Part shown: positions 45,914 to 56,689 of the stretch, piece after piece
Position numbering within the stretch: the first letter of the stretch is position 1
Layout: each line of letters opens with the position of its first letter
Source: Asterella californica
Lineage: Eukaryota; Streptophyta; Marchantiopsida; Marchantiales; Aytoniaceae
Length of the DNA: 64,000 nucleotides
NCBI GenBank assembly: GCA_036924285.1
Contig: JAYKYS010000002.1
Span: 2,294,001 to 2,358,000 of the forward strand
Direction: 5' to 3'
Program-made: the position numbers and the translations under genes
The notes under the pieces: model-generated
What the model was told of the DNA's origin: nothing
Seen by the model: only the letters and a program-made list of their open reading frames with translations
Database searches by the model: none

Positions 45914-46325
45914 TGGAGAAAAAAACCTCAAGGGTTAGGGTTTATGGGCTATTAATTAACTTCACTTCTTTTGCTTAACCGGTACCCATCGAGAAACATA
46001 TTGGCCATAAAGTGAAGAGAATAGATATGACAGGTGGTCTCCCTCTTACTGTTTGGAGAAATAAAACCTCAAGGGTTACGGTTATGGGCAATTAATTAAC
46101 TTCACTTCTTTTGCTTAACCTGTACCCATCGAGAAACATACTGGGCATAGTTAAAGTGAAGAGAATATATATGACAGGTGGTCTCCCTCTTACTGTTTGG
46201 AGAAAAAAAACCTCAAGGGTTAGGGTTTATGGGCAATTAATTAACTTCACTTCTTTTGCTTAACCTGTCCCCATCGAGAAACATACTGGGCATAGTTCAA
46301 GTGAAGAGAATATATATGACAGGTG
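45914..46325. repeat. Tandem repeat, about 142 bp x 2.9
   Basis: Units start at about 45914, 46055 and 46199 (ggagaaa-aaaacctcaaggg) and run to atgacaggtg. Periods are 141 and 144. Units 2 and 3 are closer to each other (ctgggcatag) than to unit 1 (ttggccata). The first and third units contain ttagggttt, the plant telomere-box sequence read backwards. No open frame spans the units, so this looks like a small local satellite. Confidence 0.85.
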
Positions 46326-46329
46326 AAAT

Positions 46330-46985
46330 GGTGCTAAGTTTTTTACTCACACCACTTACACTCACCTACATCACTCTCCCAGAGTCCACGTCGATGCCCC
46401 AAGTGAACAGGCGGTGATTCACAGTAGAGTGCCGATAAAGGGACCGATCACAACGTTAGTGCTGGGCCTGATCAAATGCAAAACATGGCACAGAGACTTG
46501 GTCAAGTAAATTACTGAAAGTAAAACCTTACTTTTCTGACCGCAGGTAACTAAAACTATACTTGTACCCAAAAAAAACGTTAAAATGAATTACAGCTTTG
46601 CGCGCGCGGGACTATATACCAGCCTGTCTTTGTGCACAAGGGCCTGTTAAGGCCAATATCCCCCGTTACTTGTTCTTCGTCTACCGGTAACTCTCGCAGT
46701 GAGCTCTGGCGACACGCGTAAATTCGGCCTAACCGCAGTTTACACTCTACTGTTGGACACCCCACTGACTACCTTGGGACTGACCCAACTGCGCGGCAGG
46801 CAGGTTGCTTGGGACAACCATAAGATTACCACGGTCCAGACTCCAGACCTCCTGTGTAGCCCATGGATAGCTTTATCGCGACCGGGTGGTGGTAAAATAT
46901 TCCATCATCCAGTCCCTTGGTTTGTGGTAAACCAATATAAAACAGACGGATTGGAAGATGGAATATAATAAACCTAAACCCTAAT
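46330..46985. other. No gene recognised
   Basis: Short frames on both strands (60-90 codons) without known domains. The stretch ends where similarity to a transposase begins. Confidence 0.5.
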
Positions 46986-46989
46986 CATT

Positions 46990-47860
46990 GCTATTAGGCT
47001 GCGAGGATTTTTACTAAGCAAATTCCCCGAAGTACTTCGAGAGAAAGATGGACCTTCCGAATGCACTAGTGAAAGGGTACGCAAATGGACAAATGGGAAA
47101 CTCAACTGGTGTTTCCGGGCAAGTACTACCGCAGTACTGAAGTTACCCAGCGATTATGAAGCATTAGGGAAACTAATGACTTTACGATTTGCTTATTTAA
47201 TCTTTGCGTATAAGATTTCTGATGCTTTAGTCGTTAACATGGATCAGACTGATCTTTATCTTGTATCGGTGATTGGCGAGAGGACTCACACTACGAAAGG
47301 AGCACGAGAGGTTGATGTCTCCGACGTCGGAGTTAAACGATCAATTACAGTTTGCGTGTCTTCAACAACAGCTGGGTCACTTCTACCACAACAAATGATT
47401 TTCATACAGAAAACACTCAAGGTGTTACCGTACTCACCTACAACTTTACTTATGAAACACTTGGGATGGCATCTTACGTCTTCAAACAATCACTTGTCTA
47501 CTTTACAAACATGTAAAGATTGGCTTAGTATTATACTAACACAACATTATACGGTGAGGTCTATGAGGTGTTACTCCTATTGCCGATCTGTCCATAAGAG
47601 TAAGGAGTTTACATCATGGTTAGCACAGTTCATCCCAAACTCTGTCTGATTTTCGTTCCCGCTGACTGTACTTCAAAGTTTCAGCCAGCAGACGTGGTTA
47701 TACAAAGGTCATTGAAGGCTGCGCATCAGAAACAGTTCACGTTGTTGTGTGCTGAAGAAGTAGAGATTATGATTTCAGCAGGATATCGACCAGCAGGGTT
47801 GAAATTAGACTTCTCTATAGAAGAGTTAGGAAATGTGGCATGTGCTTGCTTGTGAAACAC
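46990..47860 (+). pseudogene. Pogo/Tigger-like DDE transposase remnant
   Basis: Remnant of a DDE superfamily (DDE_1) transposase, which would cut and paste its own element. Visible: ERVRKWTNGKLNWCFRAST (helical region ahead of the catalytic core, in an offset frame from 47075), LVVNMDQTDLYLVS with the first catalytic Asp (47242), KRSITVCVSSTTAGSLLPQQ, HLGWHLTSSNNHLSTLQTC, YCRSVHKSKEFTSWL where the second catalytic Asp is expected before CRSVH but Tyr is found, and LIFVPADCTSKFQPADVVIQ in another frame from 47616 with the last Asp. The frameshift near 47640 and lost Asp make it inactive. Weak coding traces may continue to about 48150. No terminal repeats identified. Confidence 0.8.
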
Positions 47861-48149
47861 CTTCCAGCAAGATTCACCTAGGCGAGAGATGATTATGACG
47901 GTTCAATTTTCAAAATCACACACAAAGAGATGCATGCCATATAAATATCATACGAACAGGAAATCAACTGGGATGAAACCGTACAGTGTTCTCAAATGGA
48001 GAACGTAAAGAATATTGGAACGTCTGTAGAAGATGTAGTACCGATAGTAACATTCCAAGATTTTAGAGGTTCAGTTTCTCAAGACATGACAAATTTTGGT
48101 GCTTATTCAAGTGATTATGCAGTAGGATCTCCGTATGTTCTTTAATCGT

Positions 48150-48500
48150 TGAAATCCTGTAATACTGTTTTATTTACAGCGTATGCTCAAAATTGAATTC
48201 AGCCATTTGTTTGGACTAATCGTGCACTTAATGGGTCTAGATTCCTATATATTCATTTTGCTGATCCACTGAAAAGTCAGCTGAGCTTCTCATGCACACG
48301 AAAAACAACGTTAAAAGTAACGCGTATTTATGTATGCTTGAACCTCAGCTGCACGACTGAGTTACCAGTACGGTATGGACTCTCTTTGAATACTGGTTTC
48401 ACGGAAAAGGTCGCACCTCGTATACACTCTCTTGTTAATCTTCTTATTATCTGTAATTTCTTTAGAAATATAGCATCAAGCCAGGTGTGTATTTAGAGTT
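48150..48500. other. AT-rich spacer, no gene
   Basis: No supported feature. It precedes the 61-bp duplication. Confidence 0.5.
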
Positions 48501-48502
48501 TG

Positions 48503-48643
48503 CTAAATATGCATTCTTCTTGAGTTTCAGAGCGAGGACAAGCAAAAGAAATAAGGAATTTCTTTGCTAAATATGCATTCTTCTTGAGTTTCAGAGCGAG
48601 GACAAGCAAAAGAAATAAGGAAAGAATTCCTTATTTCTTTTGC
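48503..48643. repeat. 61-bp tandem duplication ending in a perfect hairpin
   Basis: The segment ttgctaaatatgcattcttc...aagaaataagg occurs twice in a row (starts near 48503 and 48564). Directly overlapping the end of the second copy is a perfect inverted repeat at 48606-48643: arms gcaaaagaaataaggaa and its complement, 17 bp each, loop agaa. Possibly a slippage product primed by the hairpin. Confidence 0.85.
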
Positions 48644-48649
48644 ATGTTC

Positions 48650-49280
48650 CAGTCATGGTTGGAGTAGACTCTGGATTCAAGTAATTTACGAAAAGTCTAT
48701 TGAATAGATTAAGCTCAGTTATACCATGTCCAATTTGTGCTATCCAAAAATAAAAATATGTTATATAAAAATATGTTTTACTTTCTCGTATTACGAGAAA
48801 GCAAAATATAACCCGCAAAGCATAAGTAGACCGCGCTTCAGAAAATAAAAGTCTGGGATCCAATGACTAATTATATATCAATTTATGTTTATATATGTAT
48901 ATTTATTTATTATCTAACCCTATGGAATAAAAGGTTACGTAATAAATTAAAGAAGTGCAGTGTTGCATGGTTGCTTCACTTTTTGCATTTGGTGATAGGT
49001 AAAATATACATGCAAAGTGCACTTTGAACCAGTCATGAAGAAGACAAAAAGTGTCCTCACGGGTAGAAAATATTCAAAGAGGATTTGCTCCTGCATTGTT
49101 TAGAGTTTGAATATTTTTGTTTCGTACTTTCCCATTATTCAAACATTCGTCCTTTCCCATTATTCTAAAGTTTCACTTTTACTTTTATCTCAGGTCTGTT
49201 ATTATATTTTCTTTCACAAGCCACTGGTCACATGTACACGGATAGATACATGAGGCATAGAGAACTTAATTTTTACAAGT
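48650..49280. other. AT-rich spacer, no gene
   Basis: Strongly AT-rich, no open frame of note, no repeat recognised. Confidence 0.5.
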
Positions 49281-49282
49281 AA

Positions 49283-49345
49283 GCTTGGTTAGCTTAGTGA
49301 GTAGTGTTTACTGTCTGACGACCCATGTCAGGAGTTCAAAACCCA
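49283..49345 (+). repeat. tRNA-related head, probable SINE or tRNA pseudogene
   Basis: An A-box-like TAGCTTAGTGAG (49290-49301, near-perfect to TRGYNNARNNGG) and a B-box GTTCAAAAC (49334-49342, fits GWTCRANNC) are 33 bases apart, the spacing of an internal pol III promoter. Between them ctgac-gacccat-gtcag forms a perfect 5-bp anticodon-like stem with a 7-base loop. The loop lacks the conserved T before the anticodon and the T-stem does not pair well, so it is not a working tRNA. A SINE body could extend to about 49420, but its 3' end is not clear. Confidence 0.5.
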
Positions 49346-49771
49346 GAGACCGTCTTCCCTGCAGCGGATGGTAAGGTCACTGGGTTGATGAAGAGTTAGA
49401 AGTTAAATGTCTCACAAGAATAAATTTAGTTTTCTTCAGAAGAATTAGAGAAGTAGTTTAATTAATTAATAAAAAGTTAAAACAATTAAATATCTCACAA
49501 AAATAAATATTCATTCTCTATCAATAAATTTTAGAGAGATAGTTTAAGAATTAAAATATACTTAGAGCACTCCAAGATGACATCTGATTTCTTGTGAAAA
49601 TAGATAATATATTCTAAACTATAAAAACACGGTAATAATTCAGTTAAGTTTAACTGAATTATGCATACCAAATGCAAGGAGGAAAGAACATGTACAAGTA
49701 TTGGAGGCTGTTTGATCTGCTTCGTGTTCCGTGTTTTCTAAAAAGAAATTAATCATTCACGGAGAGAATCA

Positions 49772-50304
49772 AATTAGGAGAACATTTTTTTCTTTTTCTT
49801 AGAAAGTATATGTACATATCATGTAGATTTTTTATATTAAAAATATATTAAATTCTTTATAAAGATTAATAATCAGCAAACCAAGAGTGGCGACTGGATC
49901 CCGATATAATTCGGAAACATAGCGTGCGAACACGCGCTAATACTACGGAACTACAAGCACAAATTACTGATATCAAATAGGAATAATTCTAATAAAGTTA
50001 AATATTAATTTAAATGATAAGTTAAGTAATAAACCAAATTAGGAGAACTCTTTTTTCTTTTTCTTATTAGAAAGTATATGTACATATCATGTAGAGTTCT
50101 TATATTAAAAATATATTAAATTCTTTATAAAGATTAATAATCAGCAAACCGAGAGTGGCGACTGGATCCCGATATAATTTGGAAACATAGCGTGCGAACA
50201 CGCGCTAATACTACGGAACTACAAGCACAAATTATTGATATCAGATAGGAATAATTCTAATAAAGTTAAATATTAATTTAAATGATAAGTTAAGTAATAA
50301 ACCA
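49772..50304. repeat. Tandem duplication of about 266 bp
   Basis: Two adjacent copies (about 49772-50037 and 50038-50304) with a few percent difference. Each runs from aattaggagaac to agttaagtaataaaccaa. Inside each is a GC-richer island (gtggcgactggatcccgata ... gcgtgcgaacacgcgc) in AT-rich surroundings, with small inverted repeats (tagcg-tgcgaaca-cgcgcta). It has some tRNA-like folds but no good A and B boxes. No coding capacity. Confidence 0.85.
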
Positions 50305-51325
50305 ACTGCAATGAGCATGAAAGTGAAATGTGCATGCTTCCAAGGAGAAATATACAAGCTATTATTCCTGCTTCTAAGTGTCCTAGAAACAAAGCCTCTT
50401 ACATGTGAAAGCGTGTAGTTCGATCCGTTCTTTATATAGAGAAAAGAACCTGTCAACCTTATAAATACGTTGGTTACGTACGCCTTATATAGTGTCACAA
50501 ACTACGAAGAAGAGAAAAGACAAAAGAAAAAAGAAGAAAAAGCTCTCACCGTTTCCTTCTCGTTTGGCACGCGGAGACCCCGCATGGCAAATCTATTACG
50601 CACGAAGAAGCACGGAAGGTAATCGCCAACAGGCTGCAAACTCTCAACAACTTTTGAAAATGAACAAATAAGGAGTGGAAAAATAGAGGGAGTTGCATTG
50701 GTAGTAATTTGGTACACACACTACTTCTGGTCAAACTGCCAGACGACTTCTCGTTACCTGCTTTCGGCCTGGACTCCGGCGCTTGCCATGACGAGTAGTC
50801 AAACCGGCCTCACTCGTTCGGACAATGGATATTGCACGTCGCAAATATTCTCGGTGTTTGTCCCAGTTGTGAATAGAAAGGTTCTGTACTGCACTTTACG
50901 GACCCTATCATACGGGAACTCCGAGGCTGCAGTGGCTGGGGAAGCTGAACCGTGGAAGATCCTTTTCGGGTTTTTTCTTCTTTTTTGGCTCTTAGAGAAA
51001 GGCGACAGTACGCGTATGAAACTTTACTAGCACCAGGGAAGATTGCCAAATCAAATAAGGGAGCAATCTTTGAGAATAGTTTGCCCTTTCAAGCATATCG
51101 ATAAGATTATTGTAAGACCGAACATGGTTCAAATGTTGCTCGTCATTGTCATGTTTATTCGTACTGACAGAATCTGCACCTTACAAGTGGAAACTGATAG
51201 AACGACTGGTATACGAGATTGTCAGCAAGCCAAGGAAGGAGGCCTCGATTACTCTCTGCCAAAATATCTAAAGAACTACGGTAGATGTACCGAGAAGCAA
51301 CAAAAGTACTCGGATCACTCGGGAG
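50305..51325. other. Intergenic, 3' side of the glucanase gene
   Basis: No recognised gene. Frames up to 113 codons without domains. The part next to 51326 is the presumed 3' untranslated region of the minus-strand gene. Confidence 0.5.
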
Positions 51326-52531
51326 TTAGACATATGGGGCGCAAGCATTCGAGGCAAGTGCTTTATCGGGACTATCGGGTATAACGCCAGCTAGAACAGC
51401 TTGCTGATAACCCCACCTCCAGTCGTTTCGACCATTGATCCAGTTGGTTTTCCAGCTCCAGAAAATCCAGCCTCTCTGCTTCTCGTAGTCCTTGAGCTGG
51501 GCGGCAAACCACTGGCCGTACCACGACACCGCACCAGGCGCGTCCAGGCTGAACTCCGAATTGCCTTCATCCCTCGGGCTCAGACTCCACTCCCCGACGA
51601 GCAGAGGCTTGTCGTTGCGGTTGGTACCAGCACCAACATCATCGTAGCAAGAGTGGTACATGTAATCACGGCGAGTCGCAGGCACTCCCTTGTCCCAATG
51701 CAAATACTTGTGATCATCGAACAGTGCGAAGTAGGGAGCGCTTCCCCAGTGCTCTTTCGGGTTGCCTGCTCCCCACCTCGTCCCCATGAACTGGATATGA
51801 AGTCTGTCATTCGCTGCGATGTTCAGACTGTCCTCCACCGCCCTGATGCGCTCGTACGCCGTCGGGTAATACTCCTTCAGCAAGCTGGATTTCTCGGGAT
51901 CTGTCGGTGGTATGGGCTCGTTCATGACTTGGATTGCTCCGACATTGGCGAAATTGCCGTTGGTATGCCTGATTCTGGCCAGCCACTCGAGGAATTTGCA
52001 TGCTCTCTCGTAGTTTGCGGAGTGGAAGAATTGTGGGTCGCTCACAGAATGACCCGTGAACTGCTGGTTCTTGTCCTGCCCTCCAGGCCCAGCATGAAGG
52101 TCCAGGATTATGTACAGACCTTCATCTCTCGCCCATCTGCATACCTGCTCCAGGTACGGGAATCCTCCTCTCGGGAAGTACTCGTCTGATCGGACGAGGT
52201 CCTCTCGCATCCAGAACCCCAGCGGAATCCGAATCGTGTTGAGACCATACCTGGCGATCTGCTTGATGTCGTCTTGTGTGATCCACGTGCTCCAGTGTTT
52301 CTCGAAGGCAGCGTCCGCAGCGGTTTGCCCCAGAGCTTGAACGCACTCCCACTCGTCGTTTCTCCCCTCGCAACCGATCGAAACCCACTGATCTTTCATC
52401 ATCCATTGGTCGGCAACGAAGAGACCTCCAAGGTTCACACCTCGAATGGGGTTCTGATAAGGCAGCCAGGCCTTCGCAGCAGGGGAAACAGACAGTAGCG
52501 CAAGGCAGAGAAGAAGTGATATTCTCATCAT
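51326..52531 (-). CDS. Secreted GH5 glucanase, fungal endo-1,6-beta-glucanase type
   Basis: An intact single-exon gene of 401 codons. I start at ATG 52531-52529 because MMRISLLLCLALLSVSPAAKA is a good signal peptide, directly followed by WLPYQNPIRGVNLGGLFVAD, the mature start of this family; the frame is open further upstream but without signal. Catalytic residues: acid/base Glu205 in IQVMNEP and nucleophile Glu314 in LLVGEWSL. Also YGLNTIRIPLGFWM, IILDLHAGPGGQ, FDDHKYLHWD, WIFWSWK. The layout and many blocks agree with fungal exgB-type glucan 1,6-beta-glucosidases (EC 3.2.1.75) as I remember them; a 1,3-beta-glucan substrate is possible. It would act outside the cell on beta-glucans. No introns, unusual for a plant gene of this length. 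Confidence 0.9.
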   Translation of the reverse strand: MMRISLLLCLALLSVSPAAKAWLPYQNPIRGVNLGGLFVADQWMMKDQWVSIGCEGRNDEWECVQALGQTAADAAFEKHWSTWITQDDIKQIARYGLNTIRIPLGFWMREDLVRSDEYFPRGGFPYLEQVCRWARDEGLYIILDLHAGPGGQDKNQQFTGHSVSDPQFFHSANYERACKFLEWLARIRHTNGNFANVGAIQVMNEPIPPTDPEKSSLLKEYYPTAYERIRAVEDSLNIAANDRLHIQFMGTRWGAGNPKEHWGSAPYFALFDDHKYLHWDKGVPATRRDYMYHSCYDDVGAGTNRNDKPLLVGEWSLSPRDEGNSEFSLDAPGAVSWYGQWFAAQLKDYEKQRGWIFWSWKTNWINGRNDWRWGYQQAVLAGVIPDSPDKALASNACAPYV

Positions 52532-54540
52532 GTTTGCAAGTTCGCAGTCGCTCCGCTTACTTCGAATTCTGTAGAGGTGTGGCGCATTCAAATTATAGCT
52601 CCCGCCGCTGCTCTGTACGAGAATTGTTTTTAATATTCCGAAGAATGCTGGAAGTCCGGCTGAAGGTAGACGCAAAAGTCAGAAGTCCTCTGACGAATTC
52701 CAGAAAAACTGACTTACAGAACCCAGCAGTCGTCACTCGAAATCCGGACGAATTTCAGTTATCAAAGTACGGTATCTCCTGTGACAGCCTTGCCGAAGAA
52801 CTACACATGATCTGCTCCCCTCAGAGTCCCCTGAACCGTTCGATACGCAATATCAAATATTTCTTCACGACACTGCTAGTCAAATTTAGGACGTTTTAGA
52901 TCCTCGGATGCCACGAAAGTTTTGCAACGCCATCGTGCCACCGGATTGTGTTTGTTCAGAACCGAGCAGGAGAAGTTCACTCGCCGGTTTGGAAGAATCA
53001 CATCAGGGCGGTGGAAGAATACTCGCCGGCAATACTAACTATGGATTACTCTCGCTCTAATTTGCAGCTGGAAGAGACTTTCTATACATAGTCATGGTTT
53101 CTTCATTAAGTACTTCAGACGTTCGAATGGAATATCCTTCTGGTGCGTGCTCGCAGATATCTGCCACCCTCCATCTGCAGAGTCTAGCCGGAGTTGTCAC
53201 CACCATTGCTCCTCTAAGGTACTGTAGATTAAACTGGAGAAGGGAGACGAGAGAGCGAAAAGTCTTCATATCGGAACATTGGTATGTGACCGGTCAGCCA
53301 TAAGACGCCTCCCAGAATGAAGAGTCATGCCTTCCTATTTAGCGGAAAGGAGGGGGCAGCTGCGTTTCTTGGATGGAAGGAGAGATTGAAGCTGTCGTCA
53401 GTGGAGATGAAGCTTGACTGGCTAGCAGGTACTTTTGTGCCGTCTCTGTTGTGTGAAGTCGATATACGACAGGGGCATTAGACAGACAGAAGTACGGCAG
53501 TTACGAGTTTCGCTGCTTGCTGGACCGGGTCACAGTGTTGTTTATCAAGGTTATCACTGACGAACACGAAGATGTGTCCAGCTTCCCACTCTGTTCGTTC
53601 GTGTCATTGTTGTGACAGTGTTAGAAGAAGATCTGCAGGCAAATTTCTAGGTCAGCGTCCGCTTTAGAAGGGAGCCTCACCGCATCATTGCTCCAGTCAG
53701 CAGCTACTCCAGAGTCCAGACTGAGTGCTGATCTGCTTGTCAAGAAATAATATGACCTTGGAAGGAAAGATTAGGTTCTGGAGCCAGAGACTGTGCTTTT
53801 CGTTTTCTTTCTTTTTTTGTGTTTTTGATTTTGTGTTTGGGAGTTGTTTTCGCCGTGGAGTTGTTTTGCTCACACGGATTACACCACCCCCTGCAGTAAT
53901 CGGTTCGCCCATGAGAACCAAGAGGTCTGGGTTATCTTTTACCACCAACATTTACTCCCACAAGCAAGAGAAGTTTTTTTTGCTTGAACGGACCCCGTAT
54001 TCGGTATTCTAGCTCGAACAGGCCCGTGACCGGATGAGTTTGTTTGAACGTGCTCATGACTGATACAAGAAGTGAAAATATGATGTGACGACTGAGAGAG
54101 TACCATCCAGGTTGACGCGACACAGTGAAGTCCAAGTTGGCATTTCATGTAGTTTTAGAATCTTTCTACGCGGGAGCAGATCTCTGATTTGTTTTTTGTC
54201 AGGCTGTAGAAAGTGGCGGGGTGTTCAAATTATGATTGAATAGGTCTGCGTTCGAATAGACATAATCTTGAGTTTGGACAGGAGAGCGTAATTGTAGCTA
54301 TGAAGAACACAGAAGACAACTGTTACGATGATCTTTGAGAATGATCGAACACCATCACCACAAGCGATGACTTCGATCGTCTTTATTTTCCAGTGGAGAA
54401 CGAGCCGATATGGATTGCATCAGATTCGTCATCAGATCAACCAGAAGTACATGATTCAGTTACGAGGTCTCGTGATAACACAAACAGCGATGGTAGAGGT
54501 AGGTATTTTCACTATCGATTTTGAAGGACGATCGTGAGAA
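52532..54540. other. Promoter side of the glucanase gene and spacer, no gene recognised
   Basis: The first few hundred bases should contain the 5' leader and promoter of the minus-strand glucanase gene; I see no motif strong enough to list. Beyond that, frames up to 127 codons show no domain. A T-rich run lies near 53800-53860. Confidence 0.45.
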
Positions 54541-54766
54541 GCTGTAAAGCTTGCAGCAGCTCAAATAAAGCTTCATGAACGTTTTGAATCTTTTGAAGAT
54601 TTCGAGTTTGCGTTGAATTGTTTGTGTGTGGTTAATGGACGTGTCTGTCAGAAAGTGAAATCTAAGGCTTTTTGCAAAGTTTGTGTCTGTTGGTATTGTG
54701 CCACAATGAGGAGCAGAAAATCGAACCCGGACCCAATGACTTCCAGGAACAGTTCTAGTGGTTTGA

Positions 54767-55288
54767 ATGGTACTACGGCTCACACATTTCATGAATTCAC
54801 TCAGAATGTTCCACTTTCAACTACACAAAGTTGATCGAATGAATGTGGTGGAGAAAGAGAAAGTTCACAACGTCGAGCAGTTCAACGAGGTGGTGTTGAA
54901 CATTGGAGCTTGTGGCCAACAGCAGAGGTTATTAAGCGCTGAGAGAAAAACTTTTCATAAAAGTGCAGTTCTTTCAGAGACACACACCGAAATTATGAAA
55001 TGTTCATTTCGTGTACGGACTCAAAAGAGTCGAGGAACATGCATAGTGAGTATCATCATTTGTGATACCGAACATACTTGTTCATGGAATGTTCACAAAT
55101 GGAGAGCCTCACAGAACAATACAAAATGGTTAGCTACAGTCCTCTCGCATCGAGTCGATGTGAACCATAATGTGTCAGTGCGAGACTTGGTAGAGGAGTT
55201 TCAAGGATCTTATCATAAAAAAGTAACTATTTCCAGCTTTGGCGAATGCGAGAGCATGCTAGAGATAGCTTGCAAGGCAATGAAGTGA
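54767..55288 (+). pseudogene. MULE transposase, N-terminal part
   Basis: A frame of about 170 codons containing MKCSFRVRTQKSRGTC and the paired block EHTCSWNVHKWRASQNN, the Cys/His-containing DNA-binding region of MuDR transposases, then SVRDLVEEFQGSYHKKVTI, equal to the segment before the catalytic core. It ends with a stop at 55286-55288; the core follows in another frame. Earlier traces (FEDFEFALNCLCVVNGR, CKVCVCWYCA near 54600-54700) are probably its start. Confidence 0.75.
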
Positions 55289-55380
55289 CTTCTTTCCATT
55301 TTATTCCTACTTTATGTAGAAAAATTCATGAGATAGATCCTGCTGCAGTGGTAGATTGGGGAATATGAGATCACAATAGA

Positions 55381-55818
55381 ATGTTTAGGCATGCTTTTAT
55401 TTGTCCGTCTGCTTGTCGTGGAGTGCTAAACTATTATCAAAAAGTCATAGCGCTCGATGCTTGTCACTCGAAGAACAGAAAATACCCATGTTAGCTCTTA
55501 TGTGCATATGTACTTGATGGAAATAATCAAGCGATTATTATAGCTTACGCTGTAGCTCCGGAAGAAAACACATCAACTTGGAGTTGGTTCTGCAGATTGC
55601 TCAATATTGCTATTCATGGTATCTTATCTCCTGCCGTTATTATGATTTCGGATCGTCAAAAGGGCTTGGACAATGCTGTGAGTGATGTATTCTCGAGCAA
55701 ATGCTATGCGCATTGTGCGCATCACATTCGTAAGAATTTGCATGCGAGATTTGGACGTGATGCCGAGAAGTCTTTCCTTGCCCTCTTGTATTCTAGAACA
55801 GCAACGGTAGACAAGTAA
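55381..55818 (+). pseudogene. MULE transposase, DDE core
   Basis: FRHAFICPSACRGVLNYYQK, VIALDACHSKNRKYP (first Asp, in the place of LDGTHLK), NQAIIIAYAVAPEENTSTWS, VIMISDRQKGLDNAV (second Asp) and HCAHHIRKNLHARFG agree with the MULE transposase domain. TAG at 55492-55494 interrupts the frame. The stop at 55816-55818 comes before the third acidic residue, which should lie in the following shifted part. Confidence 0.85.
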
Positions 55819-55849
55819 GAATGAACACATGTCTTTTCAGTTCACTTTA

Positions 55850-56689
55850 AGATAGGTGAACCACGCCATTAAACCTATTCGGCAGAATGCACCATTTCGA
55901 ATTCTTGTTGACATGTGGTATTATATGATGATCTTTTTCTCAAAGAAGGCAAGTGATGGAACGTTACACAGGTCAGTTCACTCCTTTTGTAAGGGCTCGC
56001 TTCAGGAGAATGAAAAGGGATGCGAGCGATTTATTTGTGATATATCAGAACTTGCTCAAGCTAGTATTAGAACTCCTCAAGGCAAGAACTTTGTGGTTAA
56101 ATGTTCAGTTGATGGAACATCCGACGAGTGCTCATGTTTCAAATATTAGGATATGGTATGGCCGTGCACCCATGCCATTGCTTGGGATCGAGAGATAGGA
56201 GACGACTCCAGCCAAAAGTTTTACTTCATTTGGTTCAATAGTTCACTAAATACAATTTATAGACAAACATCCATTCCTGTCTTTGTTTTGGAGGACTTCG
56301 ATCAATCATTTGTATGTCGAGCACTTCTTATTGCAGTTAAGCGTGGAAGACATCGCGTGGTGCGCCGATCGAATTGTGGAGGCGTTAGACGCACGGTAGA
56401 GGAGGTTGAAGCAAACGAGGTGGATTTGGAGTTTCTTATATCTGATCTATCTTTCGATCCGTTGCCTAGAGAACAAACGGCGGTCTCATCCATTCAATCT
56501 ACAAGTCGTGGAAGGGATAAACGAGGTGTGAGAACGACTTCTCGATCCAACATTCGGTGCGGACTTTGTCATGCTGAGGGACACAACCAACGAACATGTC
56601 CAAAGCAAGGACATCACTCTGTTCGGTGTAGAAACCATCGACCTCAATTTTCAGCTACACAACATTTTATCCACTCCTTGACATCTTAA
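55850..56689 (+). pseudogene. MULE transposase, SWIM finger and C-terminal knuckle
   Basis: After frame changes the frame gives ECSCFKY-stop-DMVWPCTHAIAW, the SWIM zinc finger (CxC...CxH) with TAG at 56147-56149. The tail continues open to 56689 and ends in a CCHC knuckle, RCGLCHAEGHNQRTCP, near 56550. Both fingers are normal for plant MULE transposases. Confidence 0.82.

Noticed and set aside
45914..46325. CRISPR-like array
   Set aside because: The units are whole-length tandem repeats without unique spacers, and the context is eukaryotic.
49890..49965. Possible tRNA gene in the GC-rich island of the 266-bp repeat
   Set aside because: Small stems pair, but there is no acceptable A-box/B-box pair or complete cloverleaf on either strand.
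51401..52189. A 262-codon frame on the plus strand
   Set aside because: It is antisense to the glucanase gene, whose codon pattern keeps the opposite strand open. No domain of its own.
52532..52675. N-terminal extension of the glucanase frame
   Set aside because: The frame is open upstream, but the extension would bury the signal peptide. The internal ATG at 52531 gives a normal secreted protein.
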